Assembly: GCF_018323885.1 (NCBI RefSeq)
Contig: NZ_AP024585.1
Span: forward strand, 3,782,001 to 3,846,000
Direction: 5' to 3'
DNA length: 64,000 nt
Origin: Citrobacter amalonaticus
GTDB taxonomy: Bacteria; Pseudomonadota; Gammaproteobacteria; Enterobacterales; Enterobacteriaceae
The position numbers were made by a program, and so were the translations under genes. Positions 27,768 to 37,933 of this stretch are shown one piece after another. Positions within the stretch are counted from its first letter, which is position 1; each line of letters opens with the position of its first letter. The notes under the pieces were generated by a model, which had not been told where the DNA came from, ran no database searches, and was given only the letters and a program-made list of their open reading frames with translations.

Positions 27768-28781
27768 CTACTGGTATGTCATCGTAAAAGACAGTACGCC
27801 ATTAGCCGTCCCTGTGGTGATGTGATCGCCCGTCTGGTAGTAACGCGCCTTAAGCGGGACCGTGAAACCGCCCCCTGTGCTCGATGTCCCAGCCGCCACA
27901 TCGGAGCCCAACCTCATTGGCTGGTTGTTATAAAGCAGTTGGATCCCGACCCCTGTGGCGGCGTTACTCCCGCTGGTCGTATTGATGACGCCTTTCGTTG
28001 CGTCATTAATATCGCCTTCCATCCTGACGCTGACGGCGGTTCCGGCATTGCAGGTCATCGGCAAATTGAATGACTGGGTATATGTCTCTCCCGGCGTCGT
28101 TCCTTTGCCATTAAAGGCGTTTTTATCAACCTCTTTCATATCGACAGGGATGGATGCCGTGGTCAGTTTGCAGGCTGGCGTGGTCACCGTGAACGCATTG
28201 ATATTGACTGCGGCTTCTGGGGATTGCCAGAGCAGCGAGTTATTCAGCAATATCAACGACCCCACCATTCTTGCCGATATCGTACCAGAACCGGTCTCCG
28301 TCGCCGTTTTATAAAATGTCACCGTGACCGAACCATTCAATCCGGGACTTATCATTCCCGTGGTATTTTGACAAAGCCTGGCGGTGTTAATATCGCCCCG
28401 AATCGTATTCGCCCCCGTTACGGCGGCATTCCCTCCGGCACACTTTGCCGTCGAGCCGGAAATCGCATAGCCAATACCGTCAACGTTGGTTTTATAGACC
28501 CGTACCCCATTGACCATCGAATCGAAGGTACCTATCGCCTTTACGCCAAATGTTTGATTGGAAATAACCCCGTCCGCTGAATCAAAACAACTGAACGCAT
28601 TCACTGTCGGCGTCATCATCTGCGTACCAATAACGGCCCCCACCGGCAGATCCCTGGAGATAGTGATATTCTGCGGCGATAAGGTTGTTGATGGCGTGAC
28701 CGTCGAACAATCCCACGCCAGCGTAGTCCGTGAAAACAGTCCCAGAGCTACCCACAATAAACTCACTATAATTCGATTCAT
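27768..28781 (-). CDS. Fimbrial tip adhesin-like subunit (operon C)
   Basis: 337 residues from the ATG at 28781 (GGAGAG upstream); a GTG at 28793 directly after the usher stop is the alternative. Signal peptide cleaved near TLA-WDCSTV. The length fits two domains: an N-terminal putative receptor domain with its own cysteines, and a C-terminal pilin domain starting near TTPACKLTTASIPVDMKEVDKNAF and ending GVLSFTMTYQ with the chaperone-recognition strand. FimH/MrkD-like in layout, but the lectin part is not recognisably FimH. Last gene of the operon. The receptor is unknown. Confidence 0.82.
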   Translation of the reverse strand: MNRIIVSLLWVALGLFSRTTLAWDCSTVTPSTTLSPQNITISRDLPVGAVIGTQMMTPTVNAFSCFDSADGVISNQTFGVKAIGTFDSMVNGVRVYKTNVDGIGYAISGSTAKCAGGNAAVTGANTIRGDINTARLCQNTTGMISPGLNGSVTVTFYKTATETGSGTISARMVGSLILLNNSLLWQSPEAAVNINAFTVTTPACKLTTASIPVDMKEVDKNAFNGKGTTPGETYTQSFNLPMTCNAGTAVSVRMEGDINDATKGVINTTSGSNAATGVGIQLLYNNQPMRLGSDVAAGTSSTGGGFTVPLKARYYQTGDHITTGTANGVLSFTMTYQ

Positions 28782-28793
28782 CTTACTCTCCAC

Positions 28794-31301
28794 TTACCTG
28801 CACTCCGCGGTGACGTTATGCGTTTTGTCAGAAGCCTGCGCAATCTGATAATGTGCCAGACAACTTTCCCCAGCCCAGTTCACCACCACGGAGCCTTTTT
28901 CCGGTGCGCCGCTAAACCAGACTCGCTGACGATCGTCAACAATCCCTTCTGGTGTATTGTCGCGATGGTTAATTGTGGCCGTCGCCCCAAACGGAATCGT
29001 TTTGCCCGTCAATTGCAGCAGGATTCGGTAGCCGGTAACGGTCGGGAAATCGGCCAGGGTCAGCGCGCCTTTTGTTGGTACGACGGTCTGCGTGTCATTC
29101 AACACATCCGTATTGTTGTTCAACCTGTCGGTATTTAGCGTCAGACTGTTCTGTCGATATGGCGCAACGTACGGCACAACGGCAAAACCTTTACTGTCTG
29201 TGTAAATGCCGCTGTTATTCGCCACTTTCACATCAGCGGCATTCTCGGCCTTCACCAACGCCATTGTCTCGCCAAGAGGTTGAGTCGCGGAGACGCCATA
29301 CGGATGAACCACCAGTCCCCCCATTGCGCCAACCGAGACCTGACGATTATCGCGAGAGTAGTTATAACCAAGCTGATATTCACCATGCCGGCCCTTAGAA
29401 TTCGCCGACGCACTGCCCGTCACATCTGCACCCTTACTGTTGTATCCCTGCTGTACGTTCCAGTTCAGATTGTTGTCTTCCAGCGCGGTACCGGACAGCC
29501 CAACCTGTGAAGTGGCGTCGCCTTTTTTATTCGCGTTTGCCGATAGCGTCATCCAACTGTTTGGCAAGAAACGTGAGAACGGAATCTGCATCGTAAAAGA
29601 GACGATATGATCGTTGTCGTTGTGCCAGGGACCACGGGAATAGCTATAGTTCAGGCCATAATTAATATTGTTAATACTGGTGTTGTAACCCAGACTGACG
29701 TTACGCTCGGTATCACCGCCCCAATAGTCCTGGTGCCAGGCCGAAAGGTTGATATTCCCGAAATCGCCAAGCTGCTGGTTCAATGTCACCTGTGCCTTAC
29801 TGCGTTTGTTACGCTGATAACGCCAGTCATTGCCTTCCAGAACGTTATCGCTCGCCATCCGGTATTTATTGACATCACCATTCGCTTCCTGAAAATCATG
29901 AAAGCCGGAAGAGGAATACCGATATCCCATCAGACTCAGCGAGGTGCCCGTTGATGAAAAATCTTTGGCATACTGCGCGCGAAGCGAGATACCACCTTCC
30001 GTTTTGCCTGGCATCTGCGTATGAGCAAAGGTAGTGTCAAAAGAGAACGAACCGAAATCGCCCAATCCTTTGCCGATACCAATAGCCCCGGCCTGGTAAT
30101 CTCTCGACGCCAGCGTGCCGCCATATATTGTGGTGTCCCACGGCAACCCGTAGCTCATTGTGGTCTGAAGAAAATCCGGTTCTTTATCTGTACTGTTTGA
30201 TGCACGATATTTTCCCACTGCCAGAGCATATTTAAACTGGCCCTCACGCTGCATGATCGGCACAGCCGAAAATGGCTGAATAAACTGATGCACCGAACCA
30301 TCTGCCTCACGCATAACCACGGTAAGATCACCGCTGGCAGCAGTAGGATAGAGATCATCAATCACAAACGGGCCTGGCGGAACATAAGACTGCCAGATAA
30401 TATTCCCGCCCTGACGAATGGTGACTTGTGCGTTACTTTGCGCAATGCCACGGACTACAGGCGCAAACCCCCGAACGCTTTCCGGCAACATGGTGTCATC
30501 CGAATAAATTTGCGCGCCACGGAAGTGAACACTGTCGAATACACCAGACTGCGTATAACCATCCCCCATACTGAACTGGCTTTTCAGCACTTTAATATCA
30601 CGCTCCAGTGACGTGCTGAGGGTATTCCAGCGCCCGTCCCCTTCGTTATTGTTATATGTCGAGTAATTACGCAACCGCCAGGGACCGACGTTAATCCCAC
30701 TACGCAGGTTTAGATAGCTGTCATTACGCGAATCTCCCTTGCCATGGCTGTTGGCAGCAGAGAAGTTATAATTCAGGAACAGCATATTCAGTCCATCGTC
30801 CCACTGTTCCGGTGCAACGGAGCCGCGTGGATCGCGCTGCATATATTCTTGCGGCACCGAAATATCCAGACGCATCCCATCAAACTGAAAATTGAGTTGG
30901 CTCCCGGGGAGTAACGCACCAATATTATCGATGGTCGCGGAATCCTCCATACTCATCCAATCAGGCTGTGCGTTACGCTTCACACCCCATTTCACGAAAT
31001 CGGCGTAGGTTAAGGATGGTGCCAATTCACTCTCTTTACCCAGAAAGCTGATATCACGAGATTCGATATAATTTCCGTTCAGATAGACATCAATGTGATA
31101 AATACCGGGAACCTGTCCGTCAGTTTTGCTGAAACGGGAGATATCAATATCACGTGGAATATTCCCTCGGGTTTCAATGAGATCGGGTGAAAAATAATCC
31201 TCAGCCAACACGGTTGATGCTTGTGTAAACAGATAGACCATGACTGATAATTTCGTTAACGTTGCAAAACCTGAAACCGTATTGAGCTGGAGCATAAGCA
31301 T
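28794..31301 (-). CDS. Fimbrial outer-membrane usher (operon C)
   Basis: 835 residues. The mature N-terminus AEDYFSPDLIETRGNIPRDIDISRFSKTDGQVPGIYHIDVYLNG is usher-like. Long barrel region, GIAQSNAQVTIRQGG, YVPPGPFVIDDLYPTAASGDL and the C-terminal Cys pair (ESCLAHY ... TAECR) follow. ATG at 31301, six bases beyond the chaperone stop. It exports subunits of operon C. It is clearly distinct from FimD and from the operon A usher, so the three fimbriae are separate systems. Confidence 0.93.
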   Translation of the reverse strand: MLMLQLNTVSGFATLTKLSVMVYLFTQASTVLAEDYFSPDLIETRGNIPRDIDISRFSKTDGQVPGIYHIDVYLNGNYIESRDISFLGKESELAPSLTYADFVKWGVKRNAQPDWMSMEDSATIDNIGALLPGSQLNFQFDGMRLDISVPQEYMQRDPRGSVAPEQWDDGLNMLFLNYNFSAANSHGKGDSRNDSYLNLRSGINVGPWRLRNYSTYNNNEGDGRWNTLSTSLERDIKVLKSQFSMGDGYTQSGVFDSVHFRGAQIYSDDTMLPESVRGFAPVVRGIAQSNAQVTIRQGGNIIWQSYVPPGPFVIDDLYPTAASGDLTVVMREADGSVHQFIQPFSAVPIMQREGQFKYALAVGKYRASNSTDKEPDFLQTTMSYGLPWDTTIYGGTLASRDYQAGAIGIGKGLGDFGSFSFDTTFAHTQMPGKTEGGISLRAQYAKDFSSTGTSLSLMGYRYSSSGFHDFQEANGDVNKYRMASDNVLEGNDWRYQRNKRSKAQVTLNQQLGDFGNINLSAWHQDYWGGDTERNVSLGYNTSINNINYGLNYSYSRGPWHNDNDHIVSFTMQIPFSRFLPNSWMTLSANANKKGDATSQVGLSGTALEDNNLNWNVQQGYNSKGADVTGSASANSKGRHGEYQLGYNYSRDNRQVSVGAMGGLVVHPYGVSATQPLGETMALVKAENAADVKVANNSGIYTDSKGFAVVPYVAPYRQNSLTLNTDRLNNNTDVLNDTQTVVPTKGALTLADFPTVTGYRILLQLTGKTIPFGATATINHRDNTPEGIVDDRQRVWFSGAPEKGSVVVNWAGESCLAHYQIAQASDKTHNVTAECR

Positions 31302-31306
31302 TTAAC

Positions 31307-31984
31307 CTACATTTTAACTTTTTGTTCAGTCGTGACGCCTCCAAAATCATTAATCGCACGCCACGATACGTCACCGCCGTTTATCCCCGATAGGGGTAGC
31401 GTGACGGTTTGAAATGGTAATACCATTGGAGGCTTAGTGATCGTCTTGCCGTTCACCTTTATTTCATTGAGCGACACGCTATAAGGCGTTGGATTATTTA
31501 CAGTTAATTTCCCACCCTCACGTGAAAAAATTAACTGCTGGTATGCCAATGACGGATCGCCTTTTAACCCGGTGGGACGATAAAACAGCTTCATTTTGCT
31601 TTTTACCGCGATCAACAATTCATTTTTCGCATCCGGTGAGGATGAGGGAATCGCTTTGATATTCAGCCAGTAAACGCTTTCTCTGTCGGTTGGTAAGTTA
31701 TTTTCAGCCAACATGACGCGAACAGAGTTCTGCGCATTTGGATTTAATTTAAACAAAGGTGGTGTAGTAGTGAATTCGCTACCACTCTCATCACCATTTT
31801 CACTTTTACTCACCCATGACTGAATTAAATACGGTTTATTGTCCGGATTTTTAACACTGATTGCAGCCTGACTGGCATTACCATTATAAATAAGACGAGT
31901 ACCGCCTATTTCAACACCACTAATTGCCGCTGTTGAGATAAATATCATCCCTATAGCAACCGTGTTATATAATTGCTGAAACAT
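31307..31984 (-). CDS. Periplasmic fimbrial chaperone (operon C)
   Basis: 225 residues. N-terminal signal, then VEIGGTRLIYNGNASQAAISVKN, YLIQSWVSK, TTPPLFKLNPNAQNSVRVML, LPTDRESVYWLNIKAIP, KLFYRPTGLKG and the C-terminal INDFGGVT: all FimC/PapD family landmarks. It lies between the pilin and usher genes of operon C and should serve that system. Confidence 0.93.
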   Translation of the reverse strand: MFQQLYNTVAIGMIFISTAAISGVEIGGTRLIYNGNASQAAISVKNPDNKPYLIQSWVSKSENGDESGSEFTTTPPLFKLNPNAQNSVRVMLAENNLPTDRESVYWLNIKAIPSSSPDAKNELLIAVKSKMKLFYRPTGLKGDPSLAYQQLIFSREGGKLTVNNPTPYSVSLNEIKVNGKTITKPPMVLPFQTVTLPLSGINGGDVSWRAINDFGGVTTEQKVKM

Positions 31985-32028
31985 GAGAATTCCTGCTTAA
32001 TTACTCAGGGCCACGAGTGGCCCTGCTT

Positions 32029-32547
32029 TTACTGATAAGTTACGGTGAAAGAGGTTGACGACTTGGCCGACCCTGCTCCGACAACGCCTGTGGCCATATA
32101 TTTCGCGAAATAGGTCAACGTATTGTCGATGTCTTCCTGCAATGCCACGCTAGCCGAAGAAGTACCGACCGGGATCAATGTCGCGCTGTCCTGTTCATAA
32201 ATAGCGACGCCAACATTTGTCGCAGTCTGACCTGTGGTCAACGCCAGAATCGAAGGGTTAGTCGTATTGGTGGTACCGTCAAATCGAACACTGGCGCTGG
32301 TTACACTTGCCGGACAGGATTTCAGCACAATGTTGAAGCGCTTAGCGGCAGCTGTTGCACCACTTCCACCAGAAAATGCCGCCGTTGAAACGGTTCCAAG
32401 CTCAACGGGTTGTGAAATCGCGGAAGGATCCACCACACACGCCGTTCCCGTAATGGTTCCGTTAAAGTTAATTACGCCATCGGCTGCATATGTCGCCTGT
32501 AGAGCAGACAGCGATAAAATCGCAGAAATCAGTGCTAATTTTTTCAT
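32029..32547 (-). CDS. Major fimbrial subunit (operon C)
   Basis: 172 residues. Signal peptide ending at TYA-ADGVINFNGTITGTACVV, the second cysteine in LKSCPASV, and a C-terminal strand SSTSFTVTYQ typical of pilins. First structural gene of operon C, 44 bp before the chaperone. The promoter probably lies in the 130-bp gap to the LuxR-type gene. Confidence 0.9.
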   Translation of the reverse strand: MKKLALISAILSLSALQATYAADGVINFNGTITGTACVVDPSAISQPVELGTVSTAAFSGGSGATAAAKRFNIVLKSCPASVTSASVRFDGTTNTTNPSILALTTGQTATNVGVAIYEQDSATLIPVGTSSASVALQEDIDNTLTYFAKYMATGVVGAGSAKSSTSFTVTYQ

Positions 32548-32679
32548 ATCGTAAAATCCTGATAATTAAGTTAATATTTAATTAAAAGCGTTGATGTTAA
32601 AAACAATTATTTCTGCACTCACCTCCTCTGCATATTCTCGTTTCCCGACATTAACGCAACAATTTATGTAAGGTCAGGC

Positions 32680-33189
32680 TCATGAACACATGGGTTTGCA
32701 CATTCTTATTCGCGCGATATTTCGATACAGAGATACACGATTACCGAGTTGAAGTTTAAATATCAGACTGCGACGGTGTGCATAGAATGTCTTCATCGAC
32801 ATGCCCAATAACTCACCAATCTCATTCGCCTCCATTCCTTTTTGTATACAATCAAGAACTTCACTTTCCCGGAATGAAAGCGTGTATTTCACCCGATAAG
32901 CATACCTGGAGTCATTGACAAACAGGCATGAGAGGATTTCATTTATCCGGCGTCTCTTATCAATGAAAGTTATATCTCTCAAATGGCATAACGCGTAGTA
33001 GTCGAGATCATTGGTGATAAATGCAATGATCTTCCTGCCAGGAAACAAATACTCTGTACTCCGTTGAAGGAGCGACTCATCGACATCGACTATAGTGTAA
33101 TTTTCATCAATTAACTCCGGCGTTAACAACGCACTTATGCCGACAATAAAAAAATAATCATCAGAAAAAACGGAGTCTGACAATTTCAT
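32680..33189 (-). CDS. LuxR-type HTH regulator next to fimbrial operon C
   Basis: 169 residues. The C-terminal third is a GerE/LuxR HTH (LSFRESEVLDCIQKGMEANEIGELLGMSMKTFYAHRRSLIFKLQL). The N-terminal part has no clear phosphoacceptor receiver signature. Orphan regulators of this type (for example FimW in Salmonella) often sit in fimbrial clusters. It is transcribed in the same direction as operon C, 132 bp before the pilin, so control of that operon is likely but inferred. Confidence 0.8.
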   Translation of the reverse strand: MKLSDSVFSDDYFFIVGISALLTPELIDENYTIVDVDESLLQRSTEYLFPGRKIIAFITNDLDYYALCHLRDITFIDKRRRINEILSCLFVNDSRYAYRVKYTLSFRESEVLDCIQKGMEANEIGELLGMSMKTFYAHRRSLIFKLQLGNRVSLYRNIARIRMCKPMCS

Positions 33190-33649
33190 AGAACTTCCCT
33201 TTTCGACACTTCCTGCTTGCTGTTTTAACGTCTGTAAGTCGCCACATGTTTCGCTGTAAAATTTACAGAAAATAATTCAGCATGACATCACAAAAGTCGT
33301 GGATTTCGTAAGAAAACATAAAAACGATCGTTTCTACTAACTTTTTACTTTCAAAAGAACAACGATCCACACCTGGCTATTTTTATCAAAACAAAAACCC
33401 AGAATATGCAACAAAAAACAGAATTAAACACTAGCTATATGGATAGGTTTAGTTTAATGATTCAGGCAGGTTTGATAGTTGAAACTTGTAATAAACCAAA
33501 ACATGGATTTTTCTTAGGAAATATACCAGGTTTAATTAACTAATTTTATTCTGTTGGAACAGGGCTTATTTTACCTGGTTAACACAGGAGCAACATCAGC
33601 GGTGCCTTATTATTCTGTCAGGCACCACCTACACGTGTAGGAAGGGAAA
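33190..33649. other. Intergenic region between the kinase and LuxR-type genes
   Basis: 460 bp without a gene. Near its right end are a GGTGCC ... GGCACC pair (around 33600-33626) and a perfect 14-bp palindrome CCTACACGTGTAGG, both just beyond the kinase stop. They are candidates for its terminator. The rest is AT-rich and probably holds the LuxR-type gene promoter. Confidence 0.45.
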
Positions 33650-36600
33650 TTAAGGTGTGAATTTCTCGATTGCCTGCTCCAGCTCGTCCAGTAGTGTCTG
33701 GATATACTCAAGCTCAGCAGGCAGTTCGGTGACAGTCATTGCGTCCGGGAGTTTATCCTCCAGAGACTGTGAAGCCTTCATTAAAGTCTCAACCCCCAAT
33801 AACTGAGCAGTCCCGTTAATGCGATGAATATGATGTTTAACCAGACGATAATCACCAGACTCACTGGCGTTATAAGCCGCCGTTAAATCACAGCGATTTT
33901 CTTCCTGCGCATCTTTTAATGCGCGAAGCATCAATGCCCGATTCCCTTGCGCCAGCATCGCCAGTCTTTCGAGATCAAATGCCGTGTCGTGGGTATCACT
34001 GACGCCGGAGAGTAAATGAGAGAGTTGTGACAACGTGATGGGTTTGAAAAGACAAGCATTCATGCCCGCCGACAGACAACGTTCGCGCTCGTGCTCCTGC
34101 GCCGTTGCCGTGAGCCCCCAGATGACAAGCGTCGTATTACTTTTTCTGACCTGGCGGGCAAGCTCAATACCATCCATAACCGGCATATTGAGATCGGTAA
34201 TCAACAAGTCATAATTTCCTTGCTGAAGATAATGCAATGCAATCTCGCCATTGTCGGCTTCATCAGCGATGATACCCAGCGTCATAAGCTGACGTTTCAA
34301 AAGTAATCGGCTGAAAGGAAGGTCATCCGCGATTAATACCCGGAGTGTTGTTCCTTGCAATACTGGCAGAGGCGCGTCAACGTCCGCAACGGTAGGCGTG
34401 ATATCAAACGACGTCTGGACTGGCAGGCTCAACGTAACGGTCGTCCCCCGATTCACCTCACTTTGCAGTTCGATTGTCCCTCCCATTTGCCTCATTAATC
34501 CCCGACTAATGGCTAATCCGAGCCCCGAACCGCGGTGATGTTCTCCCGCTATTCCCTGGCTAAAGGCGGTGAATAAACGACGTTGTTCTTCTTCGCTCAT
34601 TCCCGGCCCAGAATCACGCACCGAGATCACCAGCGTTTGCTCATGCTTGACCGCAGAAATTCGCACATCACCACGTTCGGTAAATTTCACCGCGTTACCG
34701 ATAATATTGGTGAGAACCTGCCCCAGTAATTGGGGATCCAGTCGCATCGCCTCGCGTGCCTCTAAACGAGAATCGTAACGTAGCGCGATCCCTTTTTGCG
34801 CCGCCAGCGCGCTGAATAATGCAATGCTGTCTTGTATCAGGCTGTCCGGATATTTCCACTGGGGAACGGTCTCTAATAAGCCCGATTCGATCTTCTCCAG
34901 ATCGAGGATCTCGCCAATAAGTTTTAATAACGAACGTGAGGCCTGGGCCGCCTGGTCCACTGATGCTTTATCTTCCGGGCTAAACTTCGCAGGAGAAAAT
35001 TGCAGGAGTTCAAGAAATCCCATAATGGCACTTACCGGGGTTCGTATCTCATGGCTCATGTGAGAAAGAAATTCCCGCTTCTCTTCATTGGCCCTGAGAG
35101 CCCGGTTTCGTTCCTCTTGCAGTAAGCGTTGAGAACGTTTTCTGATACGAACTTCCCGCACCAGATAGACTGCCCATAACAAGGTGCTGAGTACCAGTAA
35201 CGACGCTAAGGTAGCCACCAGATAAAAAGGCCTGTTATATAATTCCCAGGTATCTATTTTGACATCCGGCAGACGAATCCATTTACTGACGATCTGCAGG
35301 ACCTCTTTTTGCGGAATATCATCTAACGCTTTATCCAGAATTTGCCGTAACTCCGGCTCAGAGCGGGGCACCGCGAAACTGATTGCCGCGGGTTCTTCTC
35401 CGGTAAGCGGTATCCAGGAAAGCTGATCGGGATAGTAATGCTCGCTCAGATAACGCGCGGTCAGCTGATTCGAAATGGCGGCATCCACTTTTCCTGTTGC
35501 GACCAGATTCAATGCCACGCTGGAATTTTCCACCTCTTCCCACACAATGCCTGAATATTTCGCCTTCAGTGTGGCCAGTAAAGTGTGATCGGCGCTGATT
35601 GCAACATGGTTACCGGGCCGCAGCGCATGCTCTTTACTTTCCTCTTTTCTGATCACGGCCACGAACTGTGTGGTGATAAATGGATGCGTAAAAGAGAGAT
35701 AATCTTCTCGGCTGAGATCATAGGTAGCTGCCTGCACAATATGCCAGTTACCTTTCTTCATCTCTGCGACCATCTCTTTATTCGATTTGACGACCACCGT
35801 CTCAAACTGAATACCCGTTTGTAAGCCAATCAAATTAAGGACATCGCCAACAATACCCCGCGTTTGCTGGCTTCCATCAACCATCGTGTAAGGGGCAAAC
35901 CAGGGATTGATAATCACACGGAGTGTTTTGTGATTATTTAACCACTGCTTTTCGCGTGGCGTCAGGTCCAGAGGTTCAATCAGGAAGGAGAGATTGCCTT
36001 TATCAATCATCGACTGGGCAATTTGCCCATGGATGTTTTCATCAATTGCGCTAAGGGTATTGTTCACAATTTCCCGCAGCCGTTGCTGTGCGGGCAAAAA
36101 TAAAAAGTAGCTCTTTCTCTGTGGCGCAGGCCAATACTTCACCGTTGTCAGCGCAAGACTGAACTCCTGGGAAAGCCAGGTGCTGGTCGTGAGTGAATCG
36201 CCGAAAAACCAGGCATTGCGCCCATTATTAACAGAATTCAGCGCTTCCTGGTAACTGCCATAGTTATCGATCTCGGCATCGGGAAAGGACTGGCGGATAA
36301 AATCGACATCTGGATAGTGATTAACAATCGCTACCCCCGTACGTTGTGCGCTCTGCAATGGCGCCATAACGTTGCCAAGAGAGGTGACTAAATTGGGCCA
36401 GGAATGAATCAGTGGCAGAGAAACCTGAACACTTGCTTCACGCCAGGATTGACTCTCCAGCCCGGTCAATACCATATCGACCTCTCCCTTTTTTAACGCC
36501 TCAACAGCGTCAGCCTGATCCGGATACGCCATCACACTTATTCGTGTATTAAGGGAATGTTGAATCAATGCCAGATAATCAGCATTCATTCCCCGATAAC

Positions 36601-36838
36601 GTCCAGTCAGCGTTGTCATAACAAGCGGCGGCTGAACGGGCTCATAAACGGCGACTCTGAGACTTTTTTTCTGCTGCAACCAGCGTTTGTCATCCTCACT
36701 CAAATAAACCGGTACAGGCGATATATAATTGAATCCTGATAGTTCCAGCTCAACGGGAAGTCTTAGTTGTGCGTAAACAGCACGCCCGCCGATGGATAAA
36801 ATAATGAGCACCGCCATCAGCCATTTATTTATCATCAT
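33650..36838 (-). CDS. BvgS/EvgS-like hybrid sensor histidine kinase
   Basis: 1062 residues. Signal sequence; two tandem periplasmic solute-binding (SBP_bac_3, Venus-flytrap) domains, each opening with a pattern like WLQQKKSLRVAVYEP and WLNNHKTLRVIINPW; one membrane segment at about 536-559. The kinase core carries His in SHMSHEIRTP (near 596), NIIGNAVKF, DSGPGMSEEE and GSGLGLAISRG. A receiver has Asp in LITDLNMPVMDG (near 881), and a C-terminal HPt has His in VKHHIHRINGTAQLLG (near 1003). It therefore runs a four-step phosphorelay to the response regulator encoded upstream, whose stop it overlaps (ATGA). The ligand is unknown. Its position suggests control of fimbrial operon C. Confidence 0.92.
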   Translation of the reverse strand: MMINKWLMAVLIILSIGGRAVYAQLRLPVELELSGFNYISPVPVYLSEDDKRWLQQKKSLRVAVYEPVQPPLVMTTLTGRYRGMNADYLALIQHSLNTRISVMAYPDQADAVEALKKGEVDMVLTGLESQSWREASVQVSLPLIHSWPNLVTSLGNVMAPLQSAQRTGVAIVNHYPDVDFIRQSFPDAEIDNYGSYQEALNSVNNGRNAWFFGDSLTTSTWLSQEFSLALTTVKYWPAPQRKSYFLFLPAQQRLREIVNNTLSAIDENIHGQIAQSMIDKGNLSFLIEPLDLTPREKQWLNNHKTLRVIINPWFAPYTMVDGSQQTRGIVGDVLNLIGLQTGIQFETVVVKSNKEMVAEMKKGNWHIVQAATYDLSREDYLSFTHPFITTQFVAVIRKEESKEHALRPGNHVAISADHTLLATLKAKYSGIVWEEVENSSVALNLVATGKVDAAISNQLTARYLSEHYYPDQLSWIPLTGEEPAAISFAVPRSEPELRQILDKALDDIPQKEVLQIVSKWIRLPDVKIDTWELYNRPFYLVATLASLLVLSTLLWAVYLVREVRIRKRSQRLLQEERNRALRANEEKREFLSHMSHEIRTPVSAIMGFLELLQFSPAKFSPEDKASVDQAAQASRSLLKLIGEILDLEKIESGLLETVPQWKYPDSLIQDSIALFSALAAQKGIALRYDSRLEAREAMRLDPQLLGQVLTNIIGNAVKFTERGDVRISAVKHEQTLVISVRDSGPGMSEEEQRRLFTAFSQGIAGEHHRGSGLGLAISRGLMRQMGGTIELQSEVNRGTTVTLSLPVQTSFDITPTVADVDAPLPVLQGTTLRVLIADDLPFSRLLLKRQLMTLGIIADEADNGEIALHYLQQGNYDLLITDLNMPVMDGIELARQVRKSNTTLVIWGLTATAQEHERERCLSAGMNACLFKPITLSQLSHLLSGVSDTHDTAFDLERLAMLAQGNRALMLRALKDAQEENRCDLTAAYNASESGDYRLVKHHIHRINGTAQLLGVETLMKASQSLEDKLPDAMTVTELPAELEYIQTLLDELEQAIEKFTP

Positions 36839-37464
36839 GTCAGCTTATTCTGATGAGCAAACGAGAGCAGTTCGATTAATGATTTACAGCCGAGTTTTTC
36901 CATGAGCCGCGTTTTATAAGTACTGACGGTTTTACCACTAATATGCATCGCCTCACCAATTTGCGAATTGTCCAGACCGTTAAGCACATGCCCCATAACT
37001 TTCATCTCTTGTGTCGAAAGGGATTCCAGACGCTGCGCATCGGTGAGGATTTCGGAGGCTTCTTCGGAGAAAAATGGAAAATAGGTATACCCATTCTGTG
37101 CGGCATTAATGGCCGCCAGGATATTATCCATGTTCTGCTTTTTACTGATAAACGCGTTCGCTCCCGCCTGTGCACAGCGCTTGCTGAAGTAACGATCGTT
37201 TTTCGCTGAGACGACCACTAACACGCCGTGATAGTGATTCGCTCTGAGTTTCTCCACCAGCTCTACCCCATTGACGCCGGGGATCTCAACGTCAATAACC
37301 ACAATATCCGCAGTCGTTTTTAGCAAACTCTTCAGCGCAATCGCCCCGTCCTCATACTCTCCGAGAACCGTAACGCGATCTTTCTCCAGTACACCACGAA
37401 TAGCCATACGCGCCAGAGGATGGTCGTCCACGATAATTGCCGTGCGGGAACGCATTCCACTCAT
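36835..37464 (-). CDS. Response regulator, NarL/FixJ type (BvgA/EvgA/FimZ-like)
   Basis: 209 residues. Receiver domain with the Asp pair 13-14 (VDDHPLARMA), phosphoacceptor Asp58 (IVVIDVEIPGVNG) and conserved Lys in AFISKKQNMD. C-terminal LuxR-type HTH (LSTQEMKVMGHVLNGLDNSQIGEAMHISGKTVSTYKTRLMEKL). Its stop overlaps the start of the hybrid kinase, so the two are translationally coupled and form one system. Most like EvgA, BvgA and FimZ. Targets probably include fimbrial operon C downstream; that is inferred. Confidence 0.92.
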   Translation of the reverse strand: MSGMRSRTAIIVDDHPLARMAIRGVLEKDRVTVLGEYEDGAIALKSLLKTTADIVVIDVEIPGVNGVELVEKLRANHYHGVLVVVSAKNDRYFSKRCAQAGANAFISKKQNMDNILAAINAAQNGYTYFPFFSEEASEILTDAQRLESLSTQEMKVMGHVLNGLDNSQIGEAMHISGKTVSTYKTRLMEKLGCKSLIELLSFAHQNKLT

Positions 37465-37933
37465 AATTCCCCCAAAGATCGTGATGTTCTAAACACGCTA
37501 TGTCATTAATAATAGCGTAAACGATACGGTAGATTACCCTCTACATTAACCTTTGTCGTGCGGAGTACTTCACTGTTCTCATCACTTCCCCCACCCTGGC
37601 TGTATATATTTCACTGGATACTCACTCATATGCGATCGTGATGACTGAGGCTATTGCACATCATGAAGCGATGTTCTGAATGTTTAAAACCATGCCGTTG
37701 AATCCACTATCCTTACAAAAATGGAAAAGAAATTATCTGGCAATGTTAAAACGAGGCAGAAATTGGCGGGTCGTTTTAATCCTGATATTTCTGTCACCCT
37801 ATGCAAGAAACGCATAGCGCGAAACATTCTGGCATTTTCCCCATATCCCTATGGCTGGTAAGGTCATTGAGTTCGGGCCACTTCTGGCCTGTCGCAACAA
37901 ACACACATTATCAAAAAAATAACGGGGTTCGCT
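37465..37933. other. Divergent intergenic region between the response regulator and yjiH
   Basis: 469 bp with no gene. It must carry the promoters of the two-component operon (leftward) and of yjiHG-iadA (rightward). No specific site could be assigned. Confidence 0.4.

Noticed and set aside
33627..33640. Palindrome CCTACACGTGTAGG as a regulator operator
   Set aside because: It lies just behind the kinase stop, not in front of a gene start, and has no second copy that I could find; a terminator role is simpler.
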